Source of the DNA: Shewanella schlegeliana
GTDB lineage: Bacteria > Pseudomonadota > Gammaproteobacteria > Enterobacterales > Shewanellaceae
Length of the DNA stretch: 64,000 nt
NCBI RefSeq assembly: GCF_016765635.1
Contig: NZ_JAESVD010000007.1
Span: 104,124 to 168,123, forward strand
Direction: 5' to 3'
A model generated the notes under the pieces. That model was not told where the DNA came from and did no database searches. It saw only the letters and a program-made list of their open reading frames with translations. Position numbers and translations under genes: made by a program. Position 1 is the stretch's first letter, and each line of letters starts with the position of its first letter. Below are positions 17,746-24,785 of this stretch, in pieces.

Positions 17746-19053
17746 CTAATCAACATCAGCACCTGTGACTGGCATGGCATCTAGAATCGCTGGAATAATC
17801 TGCTTAAAGACCATCAAGGCCATTCTTGGCGGCTCCATATCACCAAAACCTGAGTTCATCGCAATCACGGTTTGACTCTCTAAATCCAGTGCGAGAATTT
17901 GCCCATGAATGCCGACCATAGCCAAGACTTTATAGGTTTCTCCTTTACCGTTAGCGATATGCAGCACTCTAAACTGATCTTGATACCAGCCTTTAGCAAG
18001 CTTGAACTCCTTGCCCTGTCGCCATGCATGACGTACCTTGTCGTTGCCTTGTATCAGTGACTCGATGAAAGCGACTGGGAGAACTTGCTCACCCGCAAAG
18101 TTCTTCCCTCCATTAACAATCACTTGTCCGATTCTGGCGAGATCTCGGGTAGTGATATTTAAACCACCTGATGCCACCACTTCACCATTTCGATTGGCCA
18201 TCCACCGCGCTGGATTTTCAGCATCGATTTTATGCCATAATTTTTCAGCAAAAACGGCAGCTAATGGCTTACCCTGCACCTTTTCAACAACCTTACCCAG
18301 CAGTTCAGTATTGATATCTAAATAATCATAAACTTTACCGATTGGGCGATGATTATCTAAGAGCTTGGCATAATCCATAATGCTGCGCATATTGGGATAT
18401 TTGCTATCACCATTCCAGTCCTGTGCTTCGGTCATGCGATCGTCCCAAAGCTTACCTTGGGTAAATTTAACCCCAATTCCCGAACGCATATCGGCAACCT
18501 CTTGCACCGTCGCGTCTTCAAAGCCACTATCGATAAGCTCTGGTAGATAACTCACTATCGGCTGGCTCATATCTAGCTTTCCCTCTGCTACCGATATTGC
18601 AGCCAGCATCGCGGTAAATGACTTAGTCACCGACATCTGAAGATGTGTTTGATTTAAGTCGTAACCATTGAAGAAATGTTGATGTACCAACTTGCCTCTA
18701 TTTAGCACCACCATAGAGTGGTTCTTTAACCGATCTCTGAGTAAAACCTCTAGTCGATGCTCACCGTCCAGATCGCTGGCACTCAGCTCGAGCAGATTAA
18801 TCGGTGCATAGTTCCACTCCTGCTTCCAAGACTTTATAGTCGGGACTATCTGCATATGAGAGGTAAACTGGTACGCATTTGGAAAGGTCGCAGCGGCATT
18901 AGCTGCATCATCCCAATTGTCTTGCGTTACACCAAATGTTGCCGCTTGATTGATAAAGTCTGCATTTGTAGACTTAAACTCCACAGCATGAGTTGTACTG
19001 CATAACCCTGCAAAGAATAAACCTATTACCGAGTGACTAATCGATTTCTTCAT
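17746..19053 (-). CDS. Serine hydrolase of the beta-lactamase class C/NylB type
   Basis: A 435-residue exported enzyme. Signal peptide about 1-23 (ending THAVE or nearby), then the serine beta-lactamase-like fold with S141-V-T-K144 as the SxxK nucleophile motif and a tyrosine motif near residue 243 (YDYLDIN) that takes the place of Y-x-N. Family members include esterases, D-aminopeptidases and 6-aminohexanoate hydrolases; true class C beta-lactamase activity is not implied. AGAGG precedes the ATG. Probably monocistronic. Substrate unknown. Confidence 0.85.
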   Translation of the reverse strand: MKKSISHSVIGLFFAGLCSTTHAVEFKSTNADFINQAATFGVTQDNWDDAANAAATFPNAYQFTSHMQIVPTIKSWKQEWNYAPINLLELSASDLDGEHRLEVLLRDRLKNHSMVVLNRGKLVHQHFFNGYDLNQTHLQMSVTKSFTAMLAAISVAEGKLDMSQPIVSYLPELIDSGFEDATVQEVADMRSGIGVKFTQGKLWDDRMTEAQDWNGDSKYPNMRSIMDYAKLLDNHRPIGKVYDYLDINTELLGKVVEKVQGKPLAAVFAEKLWHKIDAENPARWMANRNGEVVASGGLNITTRDLARIGQVIVNGGKNFAGEQVLPVAFIESLIQGNDKVRHAWRQGKEFKLAKGWYQDQFRVLHIANGKGETYKVLAMVGIHGQILALDLESQTVIAMNSGFGDMEPPRMALMVFKQIIPAILDAMPVTGADVD

Positions 19054-19117
19054 ATAACCTCTGACTTTAATAACTTAATTTCAATACCTAGCTTTGACAG
19101 CTTAGCTTTACTTAGAG

Positions 19118-19228
19118 CTAAAGGCTTGGTTCTAAACATTTAATCCTAAAGACCCACTCCTAAAGGCTTGGTCATAATGGCTTGGCTCTAATGAACTATC
19201 TCTAATGACCTATCCCTAATGACTAACC
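19118..19228. repeat. 14-bp degenerate tandem repeat, eight copies
   Basis: Eight consecutive 14-bp units each beginning CTAA(A/T)G or a close variant: 19118, 19132, 19146, 19160, 19174, 19188, 19202 and 19216. Units such as CTAAAGGCTTGGTC and CTAATGACCTATCC keep strict spacing while diverging in sequence. The last unit overlaps the stop codon of the lipoprotein gene at 19216. Confidence 0.85.
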
Positions 19229-19575
19229 ACGGTTTCAAACTCAAAACAAACATGACCGTTATGCTCGAAAAACGCTGAAGAGGTGGTGATCCTGTGAGGT
19301 AACTTGGTCTTTAGATATACGTTAGCGACCTTTCTTGCAGAGTTCTCACTGGTATCGGCAAATAGCCCCGTTGTCGTGAAGCAGCTAAGCAGTTCTGTCC
19401 TATCCGCCGAGCGCGGCTTAGGAAAAGTCATACGCATCTCTTCGAAGGTAAATTCAGGAGGTGTCGTCCCCACCACCTCATAATTTGTCATCGCTTTAGC
19501 CGCTCTATAAGCATGCCCCATTGAGCAACCGCTCATCAGAGCAATGAGTAAAATGACCGAAAATTTCTTTCGCAC
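19216..19575 (-). CDS. Small lipoprotein of unknown function
   Basis: A 119-residue lipoprotein with lipobox LMSGC. I chose GTG 19575 because AGGAGG lies six to seven bases upstream; the frame is open further but that adds a charged non-signal leader. The mature part has two cysteines (LLSCF and HVCFEFE) and no family I recognise. The C-terminal codons VVSH and the stop fall in the first unit of the 14-bp repeat, so the end of the protein may have been shaped by the repeat. Confidence 0.7.
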   Translation of the reverse strand: MRKKFSVILLIALMSGCSMGHAYRAAKAMTNYEVVGTTPPEFTFEEMRMTFPKPRSADRTELLSCFTTTGLFADTSENSARKVANVYLKTKLPHRITTSSAFFEHNGHVCFEFETVVSH

Positions 19576-19724
19576 AACCTGCCTCCTTTTAATTTGATAA
19601 GCGCAATGTGCCAAGCTATCGATCACTAAAAAACTACTCAGCTCTTAGTATCGCTTAGTAGTCCTTGGAAATTAGTCTGAAATCGGTAATATGGAGCCAC
19701 CGATTAGCCAAGAATGGATCCCAC

Positions 19725-20366
19725 ATGGAAGTAAAACTTTCACAAAAGGCGCAAGCAGAACTTGGAACTTTAATGGTCAACACACCAGACCTCATCCACC
19801 TTCTTTCCCTGTTGCCTAAAGAGAACTTAAGCGAATATCCGTTGTTGCAAAAAGAGCTAACAAGCAAGCACCCCAACAGCCGTAGTTACAATAAAGCTAT
19901 AAAAGATAAAGCTTTTACTAAAGAGGAATTTAGAGACCGTATCTTTGCAAGACTGGATGTTTTTGCCTATGAAATGGCAATTAACCTCAATACAGACTAT
20001 TTGATTGAACGGGTGAGCTTAATCGTGGGGGATGATATTAACCGCATCGACGAGCTCGAGATCAATGAGATCGGCGCTGATGTACTACAACGAATTTTGA
20101 CTGACTTAAGCACCGATGTTTGTAAGCAGATTCAGCCCAAAGGGGACCATCCTTTTCTGGCTGAGCGGGGACGGATCGACCATGGCTTTTGGCGTCATGC
20201 AGACAAAACCTATAGCGCATACATTGATGGATATAATACCCAAGCTTCATTAGATGCCTGGTGCCAACTTAACTTACATACACGCTGCCCTCAGAGTTTT
20301 ATTCGCTGGTTGAAGACCTATGGCAACCCTAAAGAGATTGCCGAATGGATGAGCTATGTAGCCTAA
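19725..20366 (+). CDS. Hypothetical protein, unrecognised
   Basis: A 213-residue, probably soluble, mainly helical protein with no signal peptide or membrane segment. It has no motif I recognise; the C-terminal region is aromatic-rich (WCQLNLHTRCPQSFIRWLKTYG). ATG 19725 is the likely start; a TTG at 19665 in frame has no ribosome site. Codon use looks like the neighbours. It stands alone, divergent from the lipoprotein, and is followed by a perfect palindrome. Confidence 0.6.
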   Translation: MEVKLSQKAQAELGTLMVNTPDLIHLLSLLPKENLSEYPLLQKELTSKHPNSRSYNKAIKDKAFTKEEFRDRIFARLDVFAYEMAINLNTDYLIERVSLIVGDDINRIDELEINEIGADVLQRILTDLSTDVCKQIQPKGDHPFLAERGRIDHGFWRHADKTYSAYIDGYNTQASLDAWCQLNLHTRCPQSFIRWLKTYGNPKEIAEWMSYVA

Positions 20367-20402
20367 CCTAGGCTCTGTTTTGCAAGCCTTTTAAAGGCCA
20401 TT

Positions 20403-20426
20403 TTGGGGCTAAATTTAGCCCCAAAC
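20403..20426. terminator. Palindrome after the hypothetical gene, possible terminator
   Basis: A perfect palindrome TTTGGGGCTAAATTTAGCCCCAAA lies 37 bp after the stop. It has no T-run on the plus strand, so terminator function is uncertain. Confidence 0.4.
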
Positions 20427-20486
20427 ATCTCCAAAAACATCTTAACTATTTCCCCTCTATTCAATACATAATTCATATACGTAACC

Positions 20487-20541
20487 CATTGCGTAAGTCA
20501 TTATGTAAGTCATTACGTAAGTCATTACATAAGCCATTACC
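20487..20541. repeat. 12-bp tandem repeat, four to five copies
   Basis: Units of the form CATTACGTAAGT repeat at 20487, 20499, 20511 and 20523, with a partial fifth. It lies in the 491-bp spacer upstream of fadE. Confidence 0.85.
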
Positions 20542-20763
20542 TGATAAATTGCCGTCGAAATCTAGATCTTGAGCCACAACTCTTAGCGACTACCTTAACG
20601 ACTAGTTGGCTACTACTAGATGACAGCTGACCTTTAATTAAAGCCAAAACTTTATCTATAAATTCATATAACTAAAAAATAATTTCATTCCAGCGTACAA
20701 CCGTAAGCTCATGAAATTTTTACCGTAAACAATCAAATCCGAACAAAGCTCGTACAAAAATCC

Positions 20764-20775
20764 AAACAAGCGTTT
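20764..20775. promoter_or_regulatory. Candidate PsrA box upstream of fadE
   Basis: AAAC-AAGC-GTTT at 20764-20775 fits the AAAC-N4-GTTT core of the PsrA operator known in Pseudomonas and proposed for Alteromonadales fatty-acid genes. It lies 82 bp before the fadE start. Inference from motif and gene. Confidence 0.4.
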
Positions 20776-20834
20776 AAATTTATCGTTTGAAAATTTGATC
20801 TATCGCTCATTTTATGACGTAATGTGAACCATAC

Positions 20835-20851
20835 TTCTGGTCGGACGAGCA
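20835..20851. promoter_or_regulatory. Candidate FadR box at the fadE start
   Basis: TTCTGGTCGGACGAGCA resembles the FadR consensus (CTGGTC-N-GACCAG-type dyad, here CTGGTC/GACGAG with one mismatch). It sits directly before the fadE ATG and overlaps the ribosome site, so resemblance may be partly fortuitous. Confidence 0.4.
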
Positions 20852-20857
20852 CTTAAT

Positions 20858-23095
20858 ATGAGCATAAGAACACAATTTAGAAAAATATTGCCAACCATTT
20901 CCACCACAGAACAAGAAGCACTCGATGCCGGAGATGTGTGGTTAGAAGGTTCAATTTATCAAGGCGTTCCTGACTTTACCGCCCTTCGCGAGATCCCAGT
21001 AGCAAGCCTATCAAGTGATGAACAGGCCTTCCTCGATGGCCCTGTTGCCACCTTACTTGAGATGGTGGATGACTTTGAGATCCAGCAAAGTAAGCACCTT
21101 CCAGATAACATTCTTAATTACCTAAAAGAGAATAAATTCTTCTCGCTTATTATCCCAAAATCTTTCGGTGGCCTAGAGTTTAGCCCTTATGCCAACTCCA
21201 CCATTGTGGCGACCATCGCCGCTAAAAGCTCCGCCGTTGCGGTAACCGTCATGGTGCCTAACTCACTTGGACCTGGTGAGCTTCTGATGCATTACGGCAC
21301 CGCCGAACAGCAAGATTACTGGCTACCGCGTCTGGCTAACGGTCGTGAGATCCCCTGTTTTGCCCTCACAAGTCCTGAAGCTGGCTCTGACGCAGGCAGC
21401 ATTCCAGATATCGGTATCGTCACCATGGGGGAATACCAAGGTGAGCAGGTGCTAGGGATGAATGTCACTTGGGATAAGCGTTACATCACGCTATCTTCTA
21501 TCGCAACAGTATTGGGCCTCGCATTTAAAGTCGAAGATCCAAATGGTCTACTCGGTAGTAAAGAAGATTTAGGGATCACCTGTGCGCTCATTCCAAGATC
21601 GCACCCAGGCGTTCAGCTAGGTAATCGTCACGATCCTATGGGGATTCGTTTCTACAACGGTACCACTCGTGGTGAAAATGTGTTTATCCCTATGGACTTC
21701 ATCATAGGCGGACAGAAAAATATTGGTCGCGGCTGGTCAATGCTCGTTGCCTGTCTCGGTGCTGGACGAGGGATCTCACTGCCCGCCCTAGGCGCATCGG
21801 TCAGTCAGGCCTCTTTCAAGTCTTCAGCTGAGTATGCCGCGGTACGTGAGCAGTTTGGTTTATCAATTGGTAAATTTGAAGGTATTCAAGAAAAGCTCGC
21901 CGATATTGCCGGTAAAACTTACCTACAAGAAGCGATGCGTGTACTGACCACTGAAGGTTTAGGTCTAGGCTTAAAGCCATCGGTGGTTACCGCTATCGCA
22001 AAATACCATATGACCGAGCTTGGCCGTAACATCCTCGAATCGGCGATGGATATTCAAGCGGGTAAGGCGATTCAGTGTGGCCCCCAAAATACCTTAGCCT
22101 CTGCTTATGTGGCGCAGCCGATTGCCATCACGGTTGAAGGCGCAAACATTCTCACCCGTAACCTGATGATTTTTGGTCAAGGTGTGATGCGTTGTCATCC
22201 ACACTTGCAGAATATGGTTGAGACCATTCACTCAGACGACAAAGGTGCCGATAAAAAGTTTAACAGTATCTTGAGTAAAACCATCGGCTATAGCGTGGCT
22301 AATAGTCTACGTGGGTTTAAGCTTGGGCTACTGCCTTTTACCGCTGCGGCCAACTCAAATCTTGCAGAGGTTAAACCTTATGAGCAATCGGTGAATAAGC
22401 TTGCCTCAAAGCTTGCAGTCTATGCCGACTTCTCTCTATTAGTATTGGGTGGCAAGCTCAAGCAAGCAGAGATGCTCTCAGCCCGTTTAGGTGATGTCAT
22501 GAGTTACCTGTATGCGGCAATGGCGTCTATCCGCTACTATGAGCAGAAGCTTAACACTGCCGAACGAGCAGAGGCCGCGCCCTACTTCCACTACGCCACG
22601 CGCTGGTCGTTATGTCAGGCAGAGAAAGCCTTATTGGAGTTCTTAGAAAACTTCCCATCGTCGGCAACACGCAAGTTTATGCGTCTAATCACAGTGACTT
22701 ACTCACCGAAGATGCCAAAAATTAATGATGATCTCGTTCGTGAACTCGCTGAGCAAGCGCAGCTCAATACTGAGTTTAAGCAGAATCTGACTCACCTTGT
22801 TAAGCCTATTGCTGGCGACGGTAATGACATTAACGAGCAAGCTTATCTTGCTAAAATGGTGTGTTTACCCCTGCTTGCTAAGGTTAGAAAAGCCCTAAGA
22901 GCACGCACCTTTAAGGCGGGAGTGAAATTCTCGCTGACCTTAGATGCGGCGCTCGAAGCTAAGGTGATTAGCAGTGATGAGCACAAGCAGCTACAAGACT
23001 ACAACCTTAAGCGCGAGCGTGCTATTCGAGTCGATGAGTTCGATTTTGACTTAAACCTAATTAGCGATAAGCCAGATTTAAAGATCGCTAACTAA
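20858..23095 (+). CDS. fadE: Acyl-CoA dehydrogenase FadE (DUF1974 type)
   Basis: A 745-residue acyl-CoA dehydrogenase that starts fatty-acid beta-oxidation by oxidising acyl-CoA to trans-2-enoyl-CoA with FAD. The N-terminal and middle domains (about 80-320) hold the FAD/substrate motifs FALTSPEAGSDAGS and MGIRFYNG. The C-terminal helical domain (about 325-475) contains the TVEGANILTRNLMIFGQG region bearing the catalytic glutamate. The C-terminal DUF1974 extension (about 475-740) is typical of gammaproteobacterial FadE. The start ATG follows a stretch resembling FadR and PsrA operators. Monocistronic, with a strong terminator. Slightly shorter than the 814-residue E. coli FadE, which has an extra N-terminal region. 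Confidence 0.92.
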   Translation: MSIRTQFRKILPTISTTEQEALDAGDVWLEGSIYQGVPDFTALREIPVASLSSDEQAFLDGPVATLLEMVDDFEIQQSKHLPDNILNYLKENKFFSLIIPKSFGGLEFSPYANSTIVATIAAKSSAVAVTVMVPNSLGPGELLMHYGTAEQQDYWLPRLANGREIPCFALTSPEAGSDAGSIPDIGIVTMGEYQGEQVLGMNVTWDKRYITLSSIATVLGLAFKVEDPNGLLGSKEDLGITCALIPRSHPGVQLGNRHDPMGIRFYNGTTRGENVFIPMDFIIGGQKNIGRGWSMLVACLGAGRGISLPALGASVSQASFKSSAEYAAVREQFGLSIGKFEGIQEKLADIAGKTYLQEAMRVLTTEGLGLGLKPSVVTAIAKYHMTELGRNILESAMDIQAGKAIQCGPQNTLASAYVAQPIAITVEGANILTRNLMIFGQGVMRCHPHLQNMVETIHSDDKGADKKFNSILSKTIGYSVANSLRGFKLGLLPFTAAANSNLAEVKPYEQSVNKLASKLAVYADFSLLVLGGKLKQAEMLSARLGDVMSYLYAAMASIRYYEQKLNTAERAEAAPYFHYATRWSLCQAEKALLEFLENFPSSATRKFMRLITVTYSPKMPKINDDLVRELAEQAQLNTEFKQNLTHLVKPIAGDGNDINEQAYLAKMVCLPLLAKVRKALRARTFKAGVKFSLTLDAALEAKVISSDEHKQLQDYNLKRERAIRVDEFDFDLNLISDKPDLKIAN

Positions 23096-23114
23096 CTAGC
23101 CTTTTTCAGTCCCC

Positions 23115-23140
23115 AAAAGCCACCTCAGGGTGGCTTTTTT
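23115..23140 (+). terminator. Intrinsic terminator after fadE
   Basis: GCCACC/GGTGGC stem with a TCAG loop, flanked by A4 and T6. Confidence 0.9.
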
Positions 23141-23372
23141 AGCTTCGAATGAAGCTGATTACATTTTTTGTTGGTGCTACCAAGTGGCCAGTTTGAACTT
23201 GTTACTTCATGGCTATCAATCGCCTCCAGCGAGTGCTGGACAGGATGTCCGAATGTCGTGATCACATGGTCAATGATGTTCCCTACATCATAATGACATT
23301 TCCCATATCCCTATGGGTCAGATGTGAAGGAACGGCGTATGTGCAGACACTGAATAATTGGCGTGCTCATTT
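23141..23372. repeat. Structured direct repeat, copy A
   Basis: Left flank (23141-23231) and right flank (about 23341-23372) match copy B at 23420-23635: shared tracts include TTCGAATGAAG, TACCAAGT, ATCAATCGCCTCCAGCG and ATAATTGG. Between the flanks is a set of small hairpins (GGACA-GGA-TGTCC at 23238-23250; ATGATGT/ACATCAT; CCCATA/TATGGG) unlike the insert of copy B. Non-coding. Confidence 0.75.
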
Positions 23373-23419
23373 AGATTGGCGTGTTTGATGCCTAACACGG
23401 AAATGCCCCAAAGTTGGTT

Positions 23420-23635
23420 AGCCTTCGAATGAAGGCTCATTACATTTACTCTTGAATTGGTGTTACCAAGTAGCGAGATCTGAATTGTCACTTCATGGTT
23501 ATCAATCGCCTCCAGCGGGGTATGTGCGGACACTGCTGAAGCACGCCTCAAGTACGTCCGTGTAGGCTCAACGAAAACATCCCTGTTTTCGATGGCTTCA
23601 GCCGTATCTGCACTGGATAATTGGTGTACTTATTA
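23420..23635. repeat. Structured direct repeat, copy B
   Basis: Matches copy A at both ends. The first hairpin shows a compensatory change (AGCCTTC-GAAT-GAAGGCT here, AGCTTC-GAAT-GAAGCT in copy A). Its centre is a 90-bp palindromic element (23524-23613) that copy A lacks in this form. Confidence 0.75.
23524..23613 (+). repeat. 90-bp palindromic element, copy 1
   Basis: Ends GTGCGGACACTGC and GCCGTATCTGCAC form imperfect terminal inverted repeats. Inner arms TGAAGC/GCTTCA and a hairpin CGAAAACATCCCTGTTTTCG (23572-23591) follow. A second copy in opposite orientation lies at 24511-24600, exactly the same length, with paired arms changed together. Confidence 0.85.
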
Positions 23636-23883
23636 GGTCATAGTGGTTTTCAATCAAGCTTAGATGAACTGTGTTTTTGCACGGTTATATCGTAATGGCT
23701 AGGGCTTTATTGCTTACTTTGTCCGGTGTAATGCGCGTTTTGCCGTTGGGTTATGTAGAAATAATGGTGAAAAACCATAAAGATGTAAGTGTGCATGATC
23801 ATTTATCAGGGATAACAGGCAAGCAAAGTGCGCGAGCGCACTTTTACCAAAGGCGTATTGGATACAATTATTAATAATGACGT

Positions 23884-23977
23884 TTAATGCATTGTTATTA
23901 TTTGAGTTTTATTGAATAATGCAGTGCGCGCTTTTCCAGCAATCATCGACAAAACGCGCGAGCGTCATATTAAAATG
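23884..23977. other. Possible degenerate recombination site before the cassette
   Basis: The stretch before the cassette boundary folds (GCGCGCTTTT pairs with AAAACGCGCG; AATAATGACG resembles the complement of GCGTCATATT) and ends ATGTTATAAG with the GTT core. It may be a decayed attC of a previous cassette or a primary insertion site. The fold is not a clean attC. Confidence 0.3.
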
Positions 23978-24370
23978 TTATAAGCCACTTAAATTTGGGA
24001 GTTTAATAAAAATATGGAAGTTATATTAATGATTGTAGGTGCAATTATTGGCGCCGTAATATCTTGGTCAATTGCACATAAATATCATAAAAAAGCTAGT
24101 GATGAGTTTCAAGTTCAGATTGATGCAATAACCTTACTTAATAAAGATTTAGCAAAGTCAGTGAGTGAGTTAATTGATGTTTCAAACTTCACAGCTGAGA
24201 AAGCTGAAATGATAGAAAAGCATGCAGTTGTTGGTACGACAGACGATCCTGATTATCCATATAAGTAGCATGTGGCTTATAACAAGCTAATAAATAAGGA
24301 CAAATTACAGTTGGTTTTTGCTCCTTCGTCGCGTATTTTAACCAACTGAAATTTGCCCATTATTAGGGCG
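23978..24370 (+). mobile_element. Single integron-type gene cassette with attC
   Basis: A 393-bp unit bounded by G^TT cores at 23977/23978 and 24370/24371. It has a short leader, one small gene (24014-24268) and an attC immediately after the stop. The left end GTTATAAGCCAC (23977-23988) is the exact reverse complement of GTGGCTTATAAC (24272-24283), as expected if both come from the attC of one excised circle. No integrase is in the window, so this would be a cassette without its integron. Confidence 0.75.
24014..24268 (+). CDS. Cassette-borne small membrane protein
   Basis: An 84-residue protein with one N-terminal membrane helix (about 2-22, small residues GAIIGAVISW) followed by a charged, probably coiled-coil region with phage- or chemotaxis-like spacing but no recognisable family (about 25-72). 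The acidic tail is TTDDPDYPYK. GGGAG lies 12 bases before the ATG. The stop is only a few bases before the attC, the usual arrangement in integron cassettes, and the gene is more AT-rich than its surroundings. Function unknown. Confidence 0.7.
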   Translation: MEVILMIVGAIIGAVISWSIAHKYHKKASDEFQVQIDAITLLNKDLAKSVSELIDVSNFTAEKAEMIEKHAVVGTTDDPDYPYK

Positions 24371-24374
24371 TTAC
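24272..24374 (+). repeat. attC recombination site
   Basis: Outer boxes TTATAAC (24277-24283) and GCGTTAC (24368-24374) flank long imperfect arms: CTAATAA, CAAATT and CAGTTGGTT on the left have matching complements on the right in the same order. The apex GCTCCTTCGTCGCG is a typical attC loop. About 100 bp long. Confidence 0.8.
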
Positions 24375-24510
24375 CACATACCTGATTGCCATACTTTCCC
24401 TAATAAGAGTCATAACTTTAAGAGCTTTAACTCTAACAAGCTTTTGCCCAAAAACGAGCTAGGGCTATAGTCATAACTCTAAATTTTAAAGGTTGTGCTG
24501 CTCTAACCTA

Positions 24511-24600
24511 GTGCAGATACGGCCGTGACCGTCCATGACATGGACGTCATGGCCGAGCTTCCAAGGATGGACTTGCTGCGTGTCACGGCAGTGTCTGCAC
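24511..24600 (-). repeat. 90-bp palindromic element, copy 2 (opposite orientation)
   Basis: Ends GTGCAGATACGGC and GCAGTGTCTGCAC match copy 1 in reverse orientation. Inner arms are CCGTGAC/GTCACGG and the hairpin is CCATGACATGGACGTCATGG-like around 24531-24552, so the stem sequences differ from copy 1 while base pairing is kept. Confidence 0.85.
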
Positions 24601-24785
24601 ATACGGTCGTTCATTCACATCCTTGTGAACACGACATTTGCACATCCATATACTGCACCGGCCGCAGGCCATTGGAACCACTTTTGTTGCAAGACAACTC
24701 TTAGCGTAAATACCATCGAGGACTCCAATACTAGGGCGCCCGCTATGACGCCCAATCATCATAGCTATAACTATTATGTGACAAA

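Noticed and set aside
17746..19053. Class C beta-lactamase
   Set aside because: Has SxxK but not the full AmpC motif set, and resembles the wider serine hydrolase/NylB group; antibiotic resistance is not supported.
23671..23874. 67-codon plus-strand frame before the cassette
   Set aside because: It overlaps palindromic structure (AAAGTGCGC/GCGCACTTT) and has no clear ribosome site; I could not tell it from chance or a decayed cassette gene.
23884..23977. A second complete attC
   Set aside because: Arms are broken by a long unpaired insert and the left box is poor; kept only as a possible degenerate site.
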